Shown: positions 51,183-60,105, counted from the stretch's first letter. The stretch: 64,000 nt of DNA from Couchioplanes caeruleus (GCF_023499255.1 NZ_CP092183.1:7188501-7252500); one strand, 5' to 3'. Numbers and translations: made by a program. Notes: generated from the letters alone by a model not told the origin.

Positions 51183-52868
51183 ATGAGCCGGACGGGTGCC
51201 ATGGATCGGGTGCGTCGCTGTGTCGACCACGCCATGATCCTGACGTCGCTTCTTCTGCTGGCGTGGCCTGCGCTGGTCGAGGACGTCGTCCGCGGCGCGG
51301 CGGGCGCCGGCCGGCTGATCGCCGCCGCCGCGGTCGTCGGGACGGCCGCCGCGGCCGTTCTGCTGCTCGCCCGGCGCCGGCCCCTCGTGCAGTACGTCCC
51401 GGTCGCCGCCGCCGTGGTGCTGGCCGGCGTCCGGTTCGGCCGCGACGGGCAGCTCAGCCCCGGCCTGACCTGGCTCACGCTCACCGTGGCCGCGGTCGTC
51501 CTGGTCCGGCAGTTCCTCGGCGCGCGGGCGAACGAGGGCCTCGTCCGGGACCTCACCCGGCAGCGCGCCCAGCTGGTCCGCCAGGCGTTCCGGGACCCGC
51601 TGACCGAGCTCGGCAACCGCAAGCTGTTCATGGACCACGCGCGGGACGCGCTGGCCGACGCCGACGACACGATGACCGCCGTGATCCTGTTCGACCTGGA
51701 CGGGTTCAAGGAGGTCAACGACACGTACGGCCACACCGTCGGCGACGAGCTGCTGCGCACCGCCGCCGACCGGCTCACCGCCAACGTCCGGACCAACGAC
51801 ACCGTGTCCCGCCTCGGCGGCGACGAGTTCGTCGTGCTGCTGCCGCGGCTGGTCGACGACCAGATCGCCGACACCGTGGCGAACCGCATCCTGCGCGACC
51901 TCGCCCAGCCGCTGACCGTCGGCGAGGCGGTGCTGAGCATCCGCGCCAGCGCCGGCATCGCCATCACCCGCGGCAGCGACATGCTCGTCGACGAGGTGCT
52001 GCGCGAGGCCGACCTGGCCCTCTACCAGGCCAAGGGCGAGGGCAAGGGCGTCGCCCGGCGCTTCGACCCGGCGCAGTTCGCCGCGGTGGAGGCCCGCCGG
52101 CGCGAGGAGGCGGACCTGCGCCGCGCCCTCGACGACGGCGAGTTCGAGGTGCACTACCAGCCGATCGTCGACCTGGCCGGCGAGCACACCGTCGGCGTGG
52201 AGGCGCTGGTCCGCTGGAACCACCCCGAGCGTGGCCTGGTGCCCCCGATCGCCTTCCTCGACATGGCCGAGTCGCTGGGCCTGCTGCCGCGCCTCGGCGG
52301 CTGGGTCCTCGAGGAGGCCTGCCGGCAGGCCGCCGCCTGGCAGGAGCAGCAGCCCGGCTTCGAGCTCAACGTCAACCTGTCGGCGAGCCAGCTGAGCAAC
52401 CCGGCCCTGGTGGACGAGGTCCGTGGCGTCCTGGAGCGGACCGGCCTGCCGCCGTCGCTGCTGGTTCTCGAGCTGACCGAGTCCGTCGCGCTGGTCGACC
52501 TGGTCGAGTCCGCCCGGGTGCTGGGCGCGCTGAAGACGCTGGGCGTCCGCATCGCGCTCGACGACTTCGGCACCGGCTTCTCGTCGCTGAGCCACCTCGG
52601 CACGCTGCCGGTCGACGTGGTCAAGATCGACAAGTCGTTCGTGCAGGCGATGCAGGAGACCACCGGCGCGTCGGTCGCCGAGGCGGTGCTGCAGATCGCC
52701 CGGACGTTCAACCTCGCGCCGGTCGCCGAGGGCGTCGAGGACGCCGGCCAGGCCTCCCGGCTGCGGGAGCTGGAGTGCGCACAGGCGCAGGGCTACCACT
52801 TCGCCCGGCCCATGCCGGCCGGTCAGCTCACCGAGCTGCTCACCCGGCAGGCGACGCTGTCCGCTTAG
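51183..52868 (+). CDS. Membrane GGDEF-EAL protein (c-di-GMP synthesis and breakdown)
   Basis: 561 residues from the ATG at 51183 with GGAGG upstream. Four hydrophobic segments in the first 110 residues form a membrane sensor (AMILTSLLLLAWPALV, LIAAAAVVGTAAAAVLLLA and others). The GGDEF domain (about 135-295) is intact: DPLTELGNR, FDLDGFKEVND, LGGDEFVV. The EAL domain (about 310-555) is also intact: EALVRWNHP, ELTESVALVD, ALDDFGTGFSSL, DVVKIDKSFV, VAEGVED. Both enzyme activities are therefore possible. It is convergent with the TetR gene, overlapping by 4 bases at the stop codons. Confidence 0.93.
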   Translation: MSRTGAMDRVRRCVDHAMILTSLLLLAWPALVEDVVRGAAGAGRLIAAAAVVGTAAAAVLLLARRRPLVQYVPVAAAVVLAGVRFGRDGQLSPGLTWLTLTVAAVVLVRQFLGARANEGLVRDLTRQRAQLVRQAFRDPLTELGNRKLFMDHARDALADADDTMTAVILFDLDGFKEVNDTYGHTVGDELLRTAADRLTANVRTNDTVSRLGGDEFVVLLPRLVDDQIADTVANRILRDLAQPLTVGEAVLSIRASAGIAITRGSDMLVDEVLREADLALYQAKGEGKGVARRFDPAQFAAVEARRREEADLRRALDDGEFEVHYQPIVDLAGEHTVGVEALVRWNHPERGLVPPIAFLDMAESLGLLPRLGGWVLEEACRQAAAWQEQQPGFELNVNLSASQLSNPALVDEVRGVLERTGLPPSLLVLELTESVALVDLVESARVLGALKTLGVRIALDDFGTGFSSLSHLGTLPVDVVKIDKSFVQAMQETTGASVAEAVLQIARTFNLAPVAEGVEDAGQASRLRELECAQAQGYHFARPMPAGQLTELLTRQATLSA

Positions 52869-53461
52869 CCGATCACGGCCATGGCACGGTCCAGGAACTC
52901 CGGCAACTCCCGGCTCTGACCGCCCGCCATCCAGGCTCGCAGGGCGGCGTCCAGGCACCCGACGGCCGCCGCGATCATGGCCTCGGCCCGGGGATCCGCG
53001 GCGTCGTCCGGGTCGGCGCCCAGGCGGCGGGCGATCTCCGGCCGGAGAAGGTCCTGCCAGGAGGCGTTCTTCTCGCGATGGTGCGCGGCCAGCGCGGGCG
53101 TCGCGAGGATCAGCCGCATGAGGGGCTTGATGCCCTCGCCGGCCTCGGCGAGCTCCCGCAGGCGCGGGTCGAGCGAGCGCCGCAGGGCGACCCAGGGTGG
53201 TTCGGCGGCCGGTCGCGCGGTCAGCGCCTCCAGCCACCTGCGCCCGGTCTCCGCCGCCCGGCCGAACAGCGCCTCCTCCTTCGTCGGGAAGTAGCGGAAG
53301 AACGTGCTCCGCGAGATGTCGGCGCCGGCGCAGATGTCGTCCACCGTCGTCTCGTCGAAGCCCCGTTCGAGGAACAGCGCCACGGCCGTCGCGGCCACCT
53401 GGTCGCGCATCGCCCGGCGGGCGCGCGCCCTTGCACCGCCCGGGACCCGGTCTGACGCCAC
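52865..53461 (-). CDS. TetR-family transcriptional regulator
   Basis: 198 residues. The N-terminal HTH (ATAVALFLERGFDETTVDDI, then ADISRSTFFRYFPTKEEALF) is canonical. The C-terminal ligand-binding part (about 75-198) resembles the MftR-C class. The GTG start is 6 bases after a TACCGT -10 box, so its message is leaderless. It is divergent from a glycosyltransferase gene, and a 26-bp palindrome lies between the two. The simplest model is repression of the glycosyltransferase, released by the glycosyltransferase acceptor or a drug. Confidence 0.9.
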   Translation of the reverse strand: MASDRVPGGARARARRAMRDQVAATAVALFLERGFDETTVDDICAGADISRSTFFRYFPTKEEALFGRAAETGRRWLEALTARPAAEPPWVALRRSLDPRLRELAEAGEGIKPLMRLILATPALAAHHREKNASWQDLLRPEIARRLGADPDDAADPRAEAMIAAAVGCLDAALRAWMAGGQSRELPEFLDRAMAVIG

Positions 53462-53467
53462 CGCGTC

Positions 53468-53473
53468 ACGGTA
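53468..53473 (-). promoter_or_regulatory. -10 box (TACCGT) of the TetR gene
   Basis: On the minus strand TACCGT ends 6 bases before the GTG start at 53461, predicting a leaderless transcript. Confidence 0.45.
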
Positions 53474-53509
53474 CCGGGTGGCGGCGCCCCGCTACGGTGC
53501 TCATCTGAC

Positions 53510-53535
53510 ACTCAGTTCCATAAATGGCACTGAGT
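53510..53535. promoter_or_regulatory. TetR operator candidate
   Basis: A 26-bp near-palindrome with perfect outer arms ACTCAGT (53510-53516) and ACTGAGT (53529-53535), matching its reverse complement at 22 of 26 positions. It lies between the divergent TetR and glycosyltransferase genes, 29 bases before the latter's ATG. Confidence 0.7.
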
Positions 53536-53564
53536 TCCACTTTTCCTCCGAACGGAGCTGTCAG

Positions 53565-54758
53565 ATGCAGCGGCACTTCGCCTTCGTCGGCCGGAACGGG
53601 GCCGGACACGTCAATCCGACGCTGCCCCTCGTGGCCGAGCTGGTCCGGCGCGGGCACCGGGTCACGTACGCCCTCGAGGCGTCGTTCGCGCCGGCCGTCC
53701 AGCGCGCCGGGGCCACCTTCCTCGGCCTGCCGGCCGGCGAATTCCGGCACCGTGGCCGGTCGGGGCAGAGCGCCCTGCGCGACGCGAGCACCGACGTCGT
53801 CGCGATGATCGCCGATCTCGTGCTCGCGGCCACCGGGCACGAGCTGCCGGCGCTGCGGGAGGGCTTCGCCGCCGACCCGCCGGACGTGGTCTGCTACGAC
53901 GCCAACTCGCTCGCCGGGGCCGTGCTGGCGGAGATCCTCGGGGTGCCCGGCGTCCAGCTGCGGCCCACGTTCGCGGCGAACGAGCACTACACGCCGCTGC
54001 AGGAGTTCGTCCCCGACCCGGAACGGCTCGCCGCGTCGATGGCGGACGCGGACGCGCGCGTACGGGCGTACACGGCACCGTTCGGCATCACCCGCACCCT
54101 CGGCACGGTGCTCAGCCGGGTCCCCGGTGACCTCGACGTCGTCTTCGTGCCGCGGGAGTTCCAGTACCACGGCGACACCTTCGGCGACCGTTACGCCTTC
54201 GTGGGGCCCTCCGAGCACCCGCGGACGGACGCGGCCGGCTGGGAACCGCCGGCGCCCGGCACCCGCCTGCTGTTCGTCTCGCTCGGCACGCTGATGAACG
54301 AGGATCCGGCGTTCTTCCGCCTCTGCGTCGAGGCGTTCGCGGGCACCGGCTGGCAGGTGGCGATGGCGGTCGGCGACCGGATCGACCCGGCGCGGCTCGG
54401 CGCCGTCCCGGCCAACGTCGACGTACGCCCGTCCTTCCCGCAGCTCGAGGTCCTCGGGCACGCCCGCGTGTTCGTCACCCACGCCGGCATGAACTCCACC
54501 ATGGAGGCGGTGCTCCACCGGGTGCCCACGGTGGCCGTACCGCAAATGCCCGAGCAGCATGCGAACGCTCGCCGGCTGCGGGAGCTGGGGCTGGGCACGA
54601 CCCTGACCGCGCAGACGGCCGACGCCCTGCGCGAGGGCGTACGCGACGTGGACGCCGACGACACCATCCGCGGGAACCTGGCCGGGATGGCCGAGTCGTT
54701 CCGGGCCGCCGGCGGGGCCACCGCGGCCGCGGACGCCGTCGAACGGCTGGCTCGATAG
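53565..54758 (+). CDS. MGT-type UDP-glycosyltransferase (macrolide glycosyltransferase-like)
   Basis: 397 residues from the ATG at 53565 with GGAG upstream. GT-B fold family GT1: N-terminal acceptor domain GAGHVNPTLPLVAELVRRGH, linker LLFVSLGTLMNEDP, and the C-terminal nucleotide-sugar signature FVTHAGMNSTMEAVLHRVP, then PQMPEQHANARRL. Close relatives inactivate macrolides or decorate small molecules with glucose. With the divergent TetR gene and the palindromic operator it looks like an inducible detoxification unit. The natural acceptor is unknown. Confidence 0.88.
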   Translation: MQRHFAFVGRNGAGHVNPTLPLVAELVRRGHRVTYALEASFAPAVQRAGATFLGLPAGEFRHRGRSGQSALRDASTDVVAMIADLVLAATGHELPALREGFAADPPDVVCYDANSLAGAVLAEILGVPGVQLRPTFAANEHYTPLQEFVPDPERLAASMADADARVRAYTAPFGITRTLGTVLSRVPGDLDVVFVPREFQYHGDTFGDRYAFVGPSEHPRTDAAGWEPPAPGTRLLFVSLGTLMNEDPAFFRLCVEAFAGTGWQVAMAVGDRIDPARLGAVPANVDVRPSFPQLEVLGHARVFVTHAGMNSTMEAVLHRVPTVAVPQMPEQHANARRLRELGLGTTLTAQTADALREGVRDVDADDTIRGNLAGMAESFRAAGGATAAADAVERLAR

Positions 54759-54765
54759 ATCGATG

Positions 54766-54771
54766 TATCGT
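54766..54771 (+). promoter_or_regulatory. -10 box (TATCGT) of the kinase gene
   Basis: TATCGT ends 7 bases before the GTG at 54779, so a leaderless promoter remains in front of the broken kinase. Confidence 0.4.
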
Positions 54772-54778
54772 CCTGCGG

Positions 54779-56103
54779 GTGACCGATCCGCTCCTGCCGG
54801 GGGATCCCACCGAGCTGGGCGGCTACGAGCTGCTCGGGCGGCTCGACCAGGGCGGCATGGGCGCCGTCTTCCTCGGCCGGGACGCCGGCGGTCGGCTGGT
54901 CGCGGTCAAGATGATCCGGCCGGAGTACGCGTACGACCCCGAGTTCCGCGGCCGGTTCCGCAGCGAGGTGAACCAGGCCCGCCAGGTGCCGCCGTTCTGC
55001 ACGGCCGAGGTGCTCGACGCGGACCCCGACCATCCCACGCCGTACCTGGTGGTCGAGTACGTGGACGGGCCCACCCTGTCCGAGGTGATCGCCCGCAACG
55101 GCCCGCTGAGCGGCGGCAACCTGCACAGCGTCGCCGTGGGGGTGGCGACGGCGCTGGCCGCCATCCACGGAGCCGGGGTGATCCACCGCGACCTCAAGCC
55201 CGGCAACGTGCTCCTCGCGCTGGGCACACCGAAGGTCATCGACTTCGGCATCGCCCGCGCCTTCGAGGCGACGAGCCGGCACACGCAGACCGACCGGATG
55301 GTGGGCACGGTCGCGTACATGGCACCCAGGACCGGGCCGAGCCGGTACGCCCGGAGCTGCTCCACGCCGCCACGGCCGCGCGCCGGCTCACCGCGGGTGG
55401 CTCACGGCCCGGCCGGACCCGGAGACTGATCCTGGCCGGCGTGGCTGCGCTGGTGCTGTGGGCGGCCGGTGTCGTCGCCGCTCAAACGCTCTCCGATCCG
55501 GGAGCGTCGGCGTCGCTCGGCACGGGCACACCCACCGCGGCGCCCTCCCACAGCCGGGCCGCCGCAGGCGCGGCGATCAGCGACCGCCTGGACCGGCCCG
55601 GCCGCTGGCGGGCCACCCGCACCGACGCCGAGGGCCGGTGCGTGTTCGCGGCCGGCCGGCTCGAGGCCCGCACCGGAATGTCGCCCGTCTATCGCTGCGA
55701 GGGGCCGGACGAGCCCTTCGCCGGCGACCAGGCGATCACCGTGGACGCGACGATCCTGACCTCGGGTACGTGCGCGGCGGCCTGGTTCCGCATGGCCGGC
55801 GCGGACGGCTATCTCGTGTCGCTCTGCGAGACCGAGGTCCGGCTCGGCGTGGACGCCACGGACGGTGTCACGGGCGAGACGAGGGCCGCGGTCACCGCCG
55901 GCGAGCTGGGCCGGCCCCGCCGGCTCGACGTCGCCGTGGAACAGGACGAGGCGACCGTCACCGTGGACGGTACGGCCGTGCTCCGGACCCGGCTCGGCGA
56001 GCCGTCCCGGCCGGCCGGGCGGGTGACCTTCGGGGTCATCGACGATGTCATCAGCGGCGACGCCCGAGCGGCGTTCGCCCGTGCGGAGGTCATGGAACTG
56101 TGA
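54779..56103 (+). pseudogene. Ser/Thr protein kinase broken by internal deletion and frameshift
   Basis: From the GTG at 54779 the kinase N-lobe and catalytic loop are intact: LDQGGMGAVFLGRD, VAVKMIRPEY, HRDLKPGNVLL, DFGIARAF and GTVAYMAP to residue 183. The APE glutamate and the whole C-lobe helical part are then missing. The frame runs on as Arg/Pro-rich nonsense to a stop at 55427-55429. In another frame the normal second half of such a receptor kinase is present: a basic juxtamembrane stretch, a TM helix (LILAGVAALVLWAAGVVAA near 55430) and an external lectin/LamG-like domain ending at 56103. The simplest explanation is a deletion of several hundred bases at about 55324-55330 with frame loss. 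An assembly error is possible. Confidence 0.75.
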
Positions 56104-56678
56104 AGCGCGTACTGCCCGCCGTGGTGCTGCTGGTCCTGCTGGCCGGCGGTTGCGGCACCGACAAGCCGGACGCCTCTCCCGCTCCGGCTCCCGCTTCCCC
56201 GGCGTCGGAGTCGGCGTCGGAGTCGCCATCACCGTCGGAGTCGCCGTCGACCACCAAGGCGGCGCCGCAGCCGCGCTTCGCGGACCTCACCCAGGGCAGC
56301 ACCACGTCGGTGGTGAAGCTGCACGCGTACGACGCGAAGAGCGCGTCCGCCGTCGTCGAGCCGATCATCTTCATGACCGGCGACGCGTACTGCCGGACGT
56401 TCAAGATCAAGCGTTCGGACAGCCGGTGCGTGAGCCAGGAGTACGTCACGGAGGCGAGCCACACCAAGGTCACCGTGCCCATCGCCGCGACGGCGAAGTA
56501 CTTCACCTGGGAAGGCGCCGACGGCAACGTGTGCATCGACGCCCCCGAGAAGGGCGGCACCTGCCCCATGACGGCGAAGGAGTTCGCCGGATGGTTCAAG
56601 CTCAACGAGGACGGCATGGTCGCCATCGCCACCACGGACGGCACCCTCACCCGGATGGCCATCGTCTACACCCCGTGA
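56100..56678 (+). CDS. Lipoprotein, hypothetical
   Basis: 192 residues from the GTG at 56100, which overlaps the stop of the broken kinase's sensor part (GTGA). A signal peptide with lipobox LLAGGC (Cys near residue 18) is followed by a Ser/Pro/Glu-rich linker and an external domain of about 130 residues with four Cys (AYCRTFKI, SRCVSQEY, GNVCIDAP, GTCPMTAK). The family is not recognised. The overlap shows it was once co-translated with the kinase, so it may have worked with that receptor's external sensor. Confidence 0.78.
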   Translation: MKRVLPAVVLLVLLAGGCGTDKPDASPAPAPASPASESASESPSPSESPSTTKAAPQPRFADLTQGSTTSVVKLHAYDAKSASAVVEPIIFMTGDAYCRTFKIKRSDSRCVSQEYVTEASHTKVTVPIAATAKYFTWEGADGNVCIDAPEKGGTCPMTAKEFAGWFKLNEDGMVAIATTDGTLTRMAIVYTP

Positions 56679-56689
56679 CCCCGGCGGGG

Positions 56690-59128
56690 TCAGAGTGGCG
56701 GCGGTTCGATCTCCGTCTCCAGGCGGACGCCCGCCTGCGCCCGGGCCAGCACCGGGTGGCCCTCGCCGTACGCCTTCTGCAGGCGCTGCACCGCCGCCTC
56801 GGCCGACTGGTCGTCGCCCGCGTCCAGGGCCACGTTGAACGCGCACGCCAGGGTGTCCGGGTGGTCGGCGCCGCGCACCGTACGGGACCGGGTGAGCGTG
56901 TCCAGGGCGATCTCCCGCGCCTGCTGCGCCTCCCCGATGGCGAGCAGGTCGGCCGCGAGACCGTTGGCGCACGCGAGCGTGAACGGGTGATCGGCGCCCA
57001 CGCTGCGCCGCAGGCCGCCGAGCGCCTCCTCGTCGATCGTGCGGGCCTCGGCGTACCGGCCGGTCGCGCGGACCACGCCGGCCAGGTCGGCGCCCGCGGC
57101 CAGGGTGAACGGGTGCTCGTCGCCGAGGACGGCGTGGTAGCGCACCACGGCCCGTTCGAGCAGGTGGTGCGCCTGGTCGAGGTCGCCGGCCTCGCGGGCG
57201 CAGTTGGCCAGCGAGACGATCGCGCCCAGCGTCTCCACGTTGAGGTCGCCGAACTTGTGCCGGAAGAGCTCGACGTTGGCGGCCGCCAGCTCCCGCGCGT
57301 CCGCCCGCCCGCCGCGGCGGGCCGCCATCGCGGCGAACCGCCCGGCCCACAGCGCCATCGGGTGGTCCTCGCCGAGCGCGTCGAAGTGCCCGGCGGAGGC
57401 GAGCAGGGCGGCCGCCGCCGCGTAGTCGCCGAGCCCGAACAGGTCGAACGCCAGGCCGGCCCGCGACGACAGCGTCTCCGGGTGCCCGTCGACGAAGATC
57501 ACCTGCCGGTGCCGCAACACCTGCTCGTCCAGCGCCCGGGCCCCCCGGAAGTCCCCCAGCAGCCGCAGGTCGACGGCCAGGTTGTTGGCGCAGCGCAGCG
57601 CGGTCGGGAAGCTCTCGCCGAACAGCCGGCGGTAGCGGACCAGGTTGTCGGCGTCCAGCTGCCGGGCCTGCTCGAAGTGGCCCTGCATGCGCAGGTCGGC
57701 GCCGACGCTGTTGGCCGTCGCGAGGGTGGTCTCGTCGTCGCCGCCGAGGACCTCGCGCTGCGAGCGCAGGGTCTGGGCGTTGAGCACGCGGGCGTCGGCC
57801 GTACGCCCCACCGCGCGCAGCGCGTTCGCCAGGTGGAACGAGGCGAGCAGCGTCTGGTCGTCGGCCTCGCCGAGGCTGTCCCGCCACCGGGCCACCGCCT
57901 GCGCGGCCAGGTCGCGGCTGGAGTCGTAGTCGCCGCGGGCGTACAGGTAGCGCACGCAGCCGACCGCGAGCTGGCGGACCTCCTCGGTGTCGCCGCCCAG
58001 CACGTCGGAGTGGATGAGGTGCGGGATGATCTCGGCGTACCGGGGCCAGTGCGTGGGGTTGTCGGGATCGCCGGGGTCGGCCGCGGCGAGCATGGCCCGC
58101 ACCGAGCGCAGCAGGGCCGCGTGCCGTTCCGAGGTGAGCTGCTGGCCCAGCATGCCGCGGACCAGCGGGTGCACGATCAGGCTCTCGCCGGGCGGGTCGA
58201 GGTCGGCCAGCCCGTACCGGCCGATCAGGCGGACCGCGGCCTTGAGCCGGCGCTCGATCCGCAGGGTCCGGGCCAGCTCGCCGCTCATCAGGCCGCGGGC
58301 CGCCCAGAACAGCTCCCAGGAGATCGGCGCGCTGGCCAGGAACGCGCTGAGCTCGAGCAGCTCGAACGCGGCCGGCGAAGCCTCGGCGAGCTCGTCGGCG
58401 GCCAGCCCCCACGCGACCCGGATGGGGGTGGGGAACGCCAGCTCGGCGGCGCGGGCGTCGTAGCGGCTCAGGTACTCGCCGACGCTCCAGCCGGTCGCCG
58501 AGCGCAGCGCGGACGCCTGGTCGAGCGCCATCGGCACGTCCCTGAGGTGCGCGGCCAGGCGCTCGGCGTCCTCGGCGGAGAGCTCCGGGGTGCGGTGCCG
58601 CAGGAAGTCCACGCTGTCCGTACGGTCGAAGACGGCGACCGGCACCGCCTGCGCGACCTCGGTGGTCCACCGGGGATTGCGCGAGGTGACGAGCACGTGC
58701 CCGGCGCCGCTGGGCAGGTACGGCTTGATGTCCTCGGGCCGGTTGGCGTTCTCGAAGACGACCAGCCAGTTCCGGTACGGCTCCCCGCGGCTCAGCGCGT
58801 CGCGCACGGCGCCCAGCGTCCGGTTGATGTCACGGGCCTCGGGCAGCTTCAGCTCCTGCGCGAGCCCGACCAGCGCGGCGCGCATGCCGGCGGTCTGCTC
58901 GGCGGGGATCCACCACACCAGGTCGTACGTGTCCGCGTACCGGTAGGCGTATTCCACGGCCAACTGGGTACGTCCCGTGCCACCCAGCTGGTGATCGGCG
59001 GCGGGCAACAGCACCACCGGTCCGTTGCCGAGCAGTCCACGCATCCGGGCGAGCAGATCCTCGCGCCCGGCGAAGCGTGGATTACGCGGCGGCAGGCCAC
59101 CCCGGATCGGCACGCCGCCCCTCCCCAC
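56690..59128 (-). CDS. FxsT-like NB-ARC/TPR protein (FxSxx-COOH system type) with altered Walker A
   Basis: 812 residues. The N-terminus GLPPRNPRFAGREDLL, the NB-ARC core (TQLAVEYAYRYADTYDLVWW, then VFENANRPEDIKPYLP, LVTSRNPRW, VPMALDQA) and about ten TPR/Kinesin-light-chain-type repeats fit the family annotated as the FxSxx-COOH system TPR protein. The Walker A segment reads LGGTGRTQLA. The invariant Lys is Arg53, so ATP binding or hydrolysis may be impaired. An FxSxx precursor and HExxH gene lie 8-10 kb away on the other strand. Stand-alone relatives act as STAND regulators, so membership in the peptide system is inferred. Confidence 0.82.
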   Translation of the reverse strand: MGRGGVPIRGGLPPRNPRFAGREDLLARMRGLLGNGPVVLLPAADHQLGGTGRTQLAVEYAYRYADTYDLVWWIPAEQTAGMRAALVGLAQELKLPEARDINRTLGAVRDALSRGEPYRNWLVVFENANRPEDIKPYLPSGAGHVLVTSRNPRWTTEVAQAVPVAVFDRTDSVDFLRHRTPELSAEDAERLAAHLRDVPMALDQASALRSATGWSVGEYLSRYDARAAELAFPTPIRVAWGLAADELAEASPAAFELLELSAFLASAPISWELFWAARGLMSGELARTLRIERRLKAAVRLIGRYGLADLDPPGESLIVHPLVRGMLGQQLTSERHAALLRSVRAMLAAADPGDPDNPTHWPRYAEIIPHLIHSDVLGGDTEEVRQLAVGCVRYLYARGDYDSSRDLAAQAVARWRDSLGEADDQTLLASFHLANALRAVGRTADARVLNAQTLRSQREVLGGDDETTLATANSVGADLRMQGHFEQARQLDADNLVRYRRLFGESFPTALRCANNLAVDLRLLGDFRGARALDEQVLRHRQVIFVDGHPETLSSRAGLAFDLFGLGDYAAAAALLASAGHFDALGEDHPMALWAGRFAAMAARRGGRADARELAAANVELFRHKFGDLNVETLGAIVSLANCAREAGDLDQAHHLLERAVVRYHAVLGDEHPFTLAAGADLAGVVRATGRYAEARTIDEEALGGLRRSVGADHPFTLACANGLAADLLAIGEAQQAREIALDTLTRSRTVRGADHPDTLACAFNVALDAGDDQSAEAAVQRLQKAYGEGHPVLARAQAGVRLETEIEPPPL

Positions 59129-59215
59129 TGGTGACTCGGCACTCTACTGTCATGCTGCCGATTACCGTACGTGGAATCATCGCCACTGCGGAAGATTGCT
59201 TCGGAAGGGCCACCG

Positions 59216-59533
59216 GTGACCGACGAACCCGTCACGAGTCTCGACCGCGACGCCGACGTAGCGACCGTCGCCCTGCACGGCGAGGTCGACGTGCTCAACG
59301 TGGACCAGGTGCGGGTGGCGCTGGTGGAGGCGATCGAGACCCGGCCCCGGGAGCTCGTGGTGGACCTGTCGAAGCTGTCCTTCATCGACTCCACCGGGCT
59401 GGGCGCGATCATCTTCGGCTTCCAGCGGGCCCGCGACGAGGGCATCGGCTTCGCCCTGGCCCGGCCGACCCGGGGCGTGCACCAGATCCTGGTGCTCAGC
59501 GGCGTGCTCGAGGTGGTCGAACTGCACCAGTGA
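59216..59533 (+). CDS. STAS-domain anti-anti-sigma factor
   Basis: 105 residues from the GTG at 59216 with GGAAGG upstream. The STAS fold is complete: VATVALHGEVDVLNVDQVRV, ELVVDLSKLSFIDSTGLGAI with phosphorylatable Ser59, and GVHQILVLSGV. Such proteins bind anti-sigma kinases when unphosphorylated and free a stress sigma factor. No kinase or sigma gene is adjacent. The PP2C phosphatase at 42406 is of the class that reactivates STAS proteins. Confidence 0.9.
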   Translation: MTDEPVTSLDRDADVATVALHGEVDVLNVDQVRVALVEAIETRPRELVVDLSKLSFIDSTGLGAIIFGFQRARDEGIGFALARPTRGVHQILVLSGVLEVVELHQ

Positions 59534-59560
59534 GGGCCGCCCGGCGCGCGGACGGCCCTC
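59532..59560. terminator. Hairpin between STAS and snapalysin-type genes
   Basis: GAGGGCCGCCC (59532-59542) pairs with GGACGGCCCTC (59550-59560) with one mismatch around a 7-base loop. It lies between convergent genes and overlaps the STAS stop codon. Confidence 0.55.
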
Positions 59561-59574
59561 GACGGGGTACGGCG

Positions 59575-60105
59575 TCAGCCGACCCAGGCGTACTCGCGCG
59601 CGGGCACGGCCGCCGAGGTGCGGAAGTTGCTGTTCACCGTGGCCGCCTCGGTCGCGTTGGGGTACGCGTTGGTGCACGACACCGGCGCGCTGCTGCCCGA
59701 CATCAGGTCGGCGCACAGGCCCGTACGCCGGTCCGGCAGCCCGAGGATGTGGCCGAACTCGTGGGCCGCGATGCGCGGGACGTAATAGCCGTCGTCCACC
59801 GCTTCCCGGCCCATGTACCACCGGCCGTTGCCCAGCGACGTCGTGTACGTACGCGGCCAGCCGTTGTCCGCGTACACCCGGATGTTGGGGGTGCGGCCCG
59901 ACGGCACCCGTTCGAGGCGCACGTTGGTGACCCGGCTGTTCCAGATCTGGGCGCCCTGGTCGACCGCCGCGACGAATTCCTGGGCCTGACTCGCGTCGTA
60001 GTACAGCACCCGCGGCGCGGCGGCCGCGGGACCGGCGGCGGCGACCTGCAGACCGGCCATGGCCAGCACCGCGAGCAACGCGGCGGACAACCTCTTGAGG
60101 AGCAT
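59575..60105 (-). CDS. Secreted snapalysin-family zinc metalloprotease
   Basis: 176 residues from the ATG at 60105, preceded by GGAGGT. A signal peptide (LSAALLAVLAMAGLQVAAAG, cleavage near PAAAA-PRV) leads a small secreted domain. The zinc site HEFGHILGLPD gives the extended HExxHxxGxxD motif that marks snapalysins (M7), with a following Met in LCADLMSG as the met-turn. Two Cys (LCAD, VSCTNAY) probably form the disulphide. It is an extracellular milk-protein-type protease of about 13 kDa when mature. Streptomyces homologues are often controlled by an adjacent LysR gene, which is absent here. Confidence 0.9.
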   Translation of the reverse strand: MLLKRLSAALLAVLAMAGLQVAAAGPAAAAPRVLYYDASQAQEFVAAVDQGAQIWNSRVTNVRLERVPSGRTPNIRVYADNGWPRTYTTSLGNGRWYMGREAVDDGYYVPRIAAHEFGHILGLPDRRTGLCADLMSGSSAPVSCTNAYPNATEAATVNSNFRTSAAVPAREYAWVG

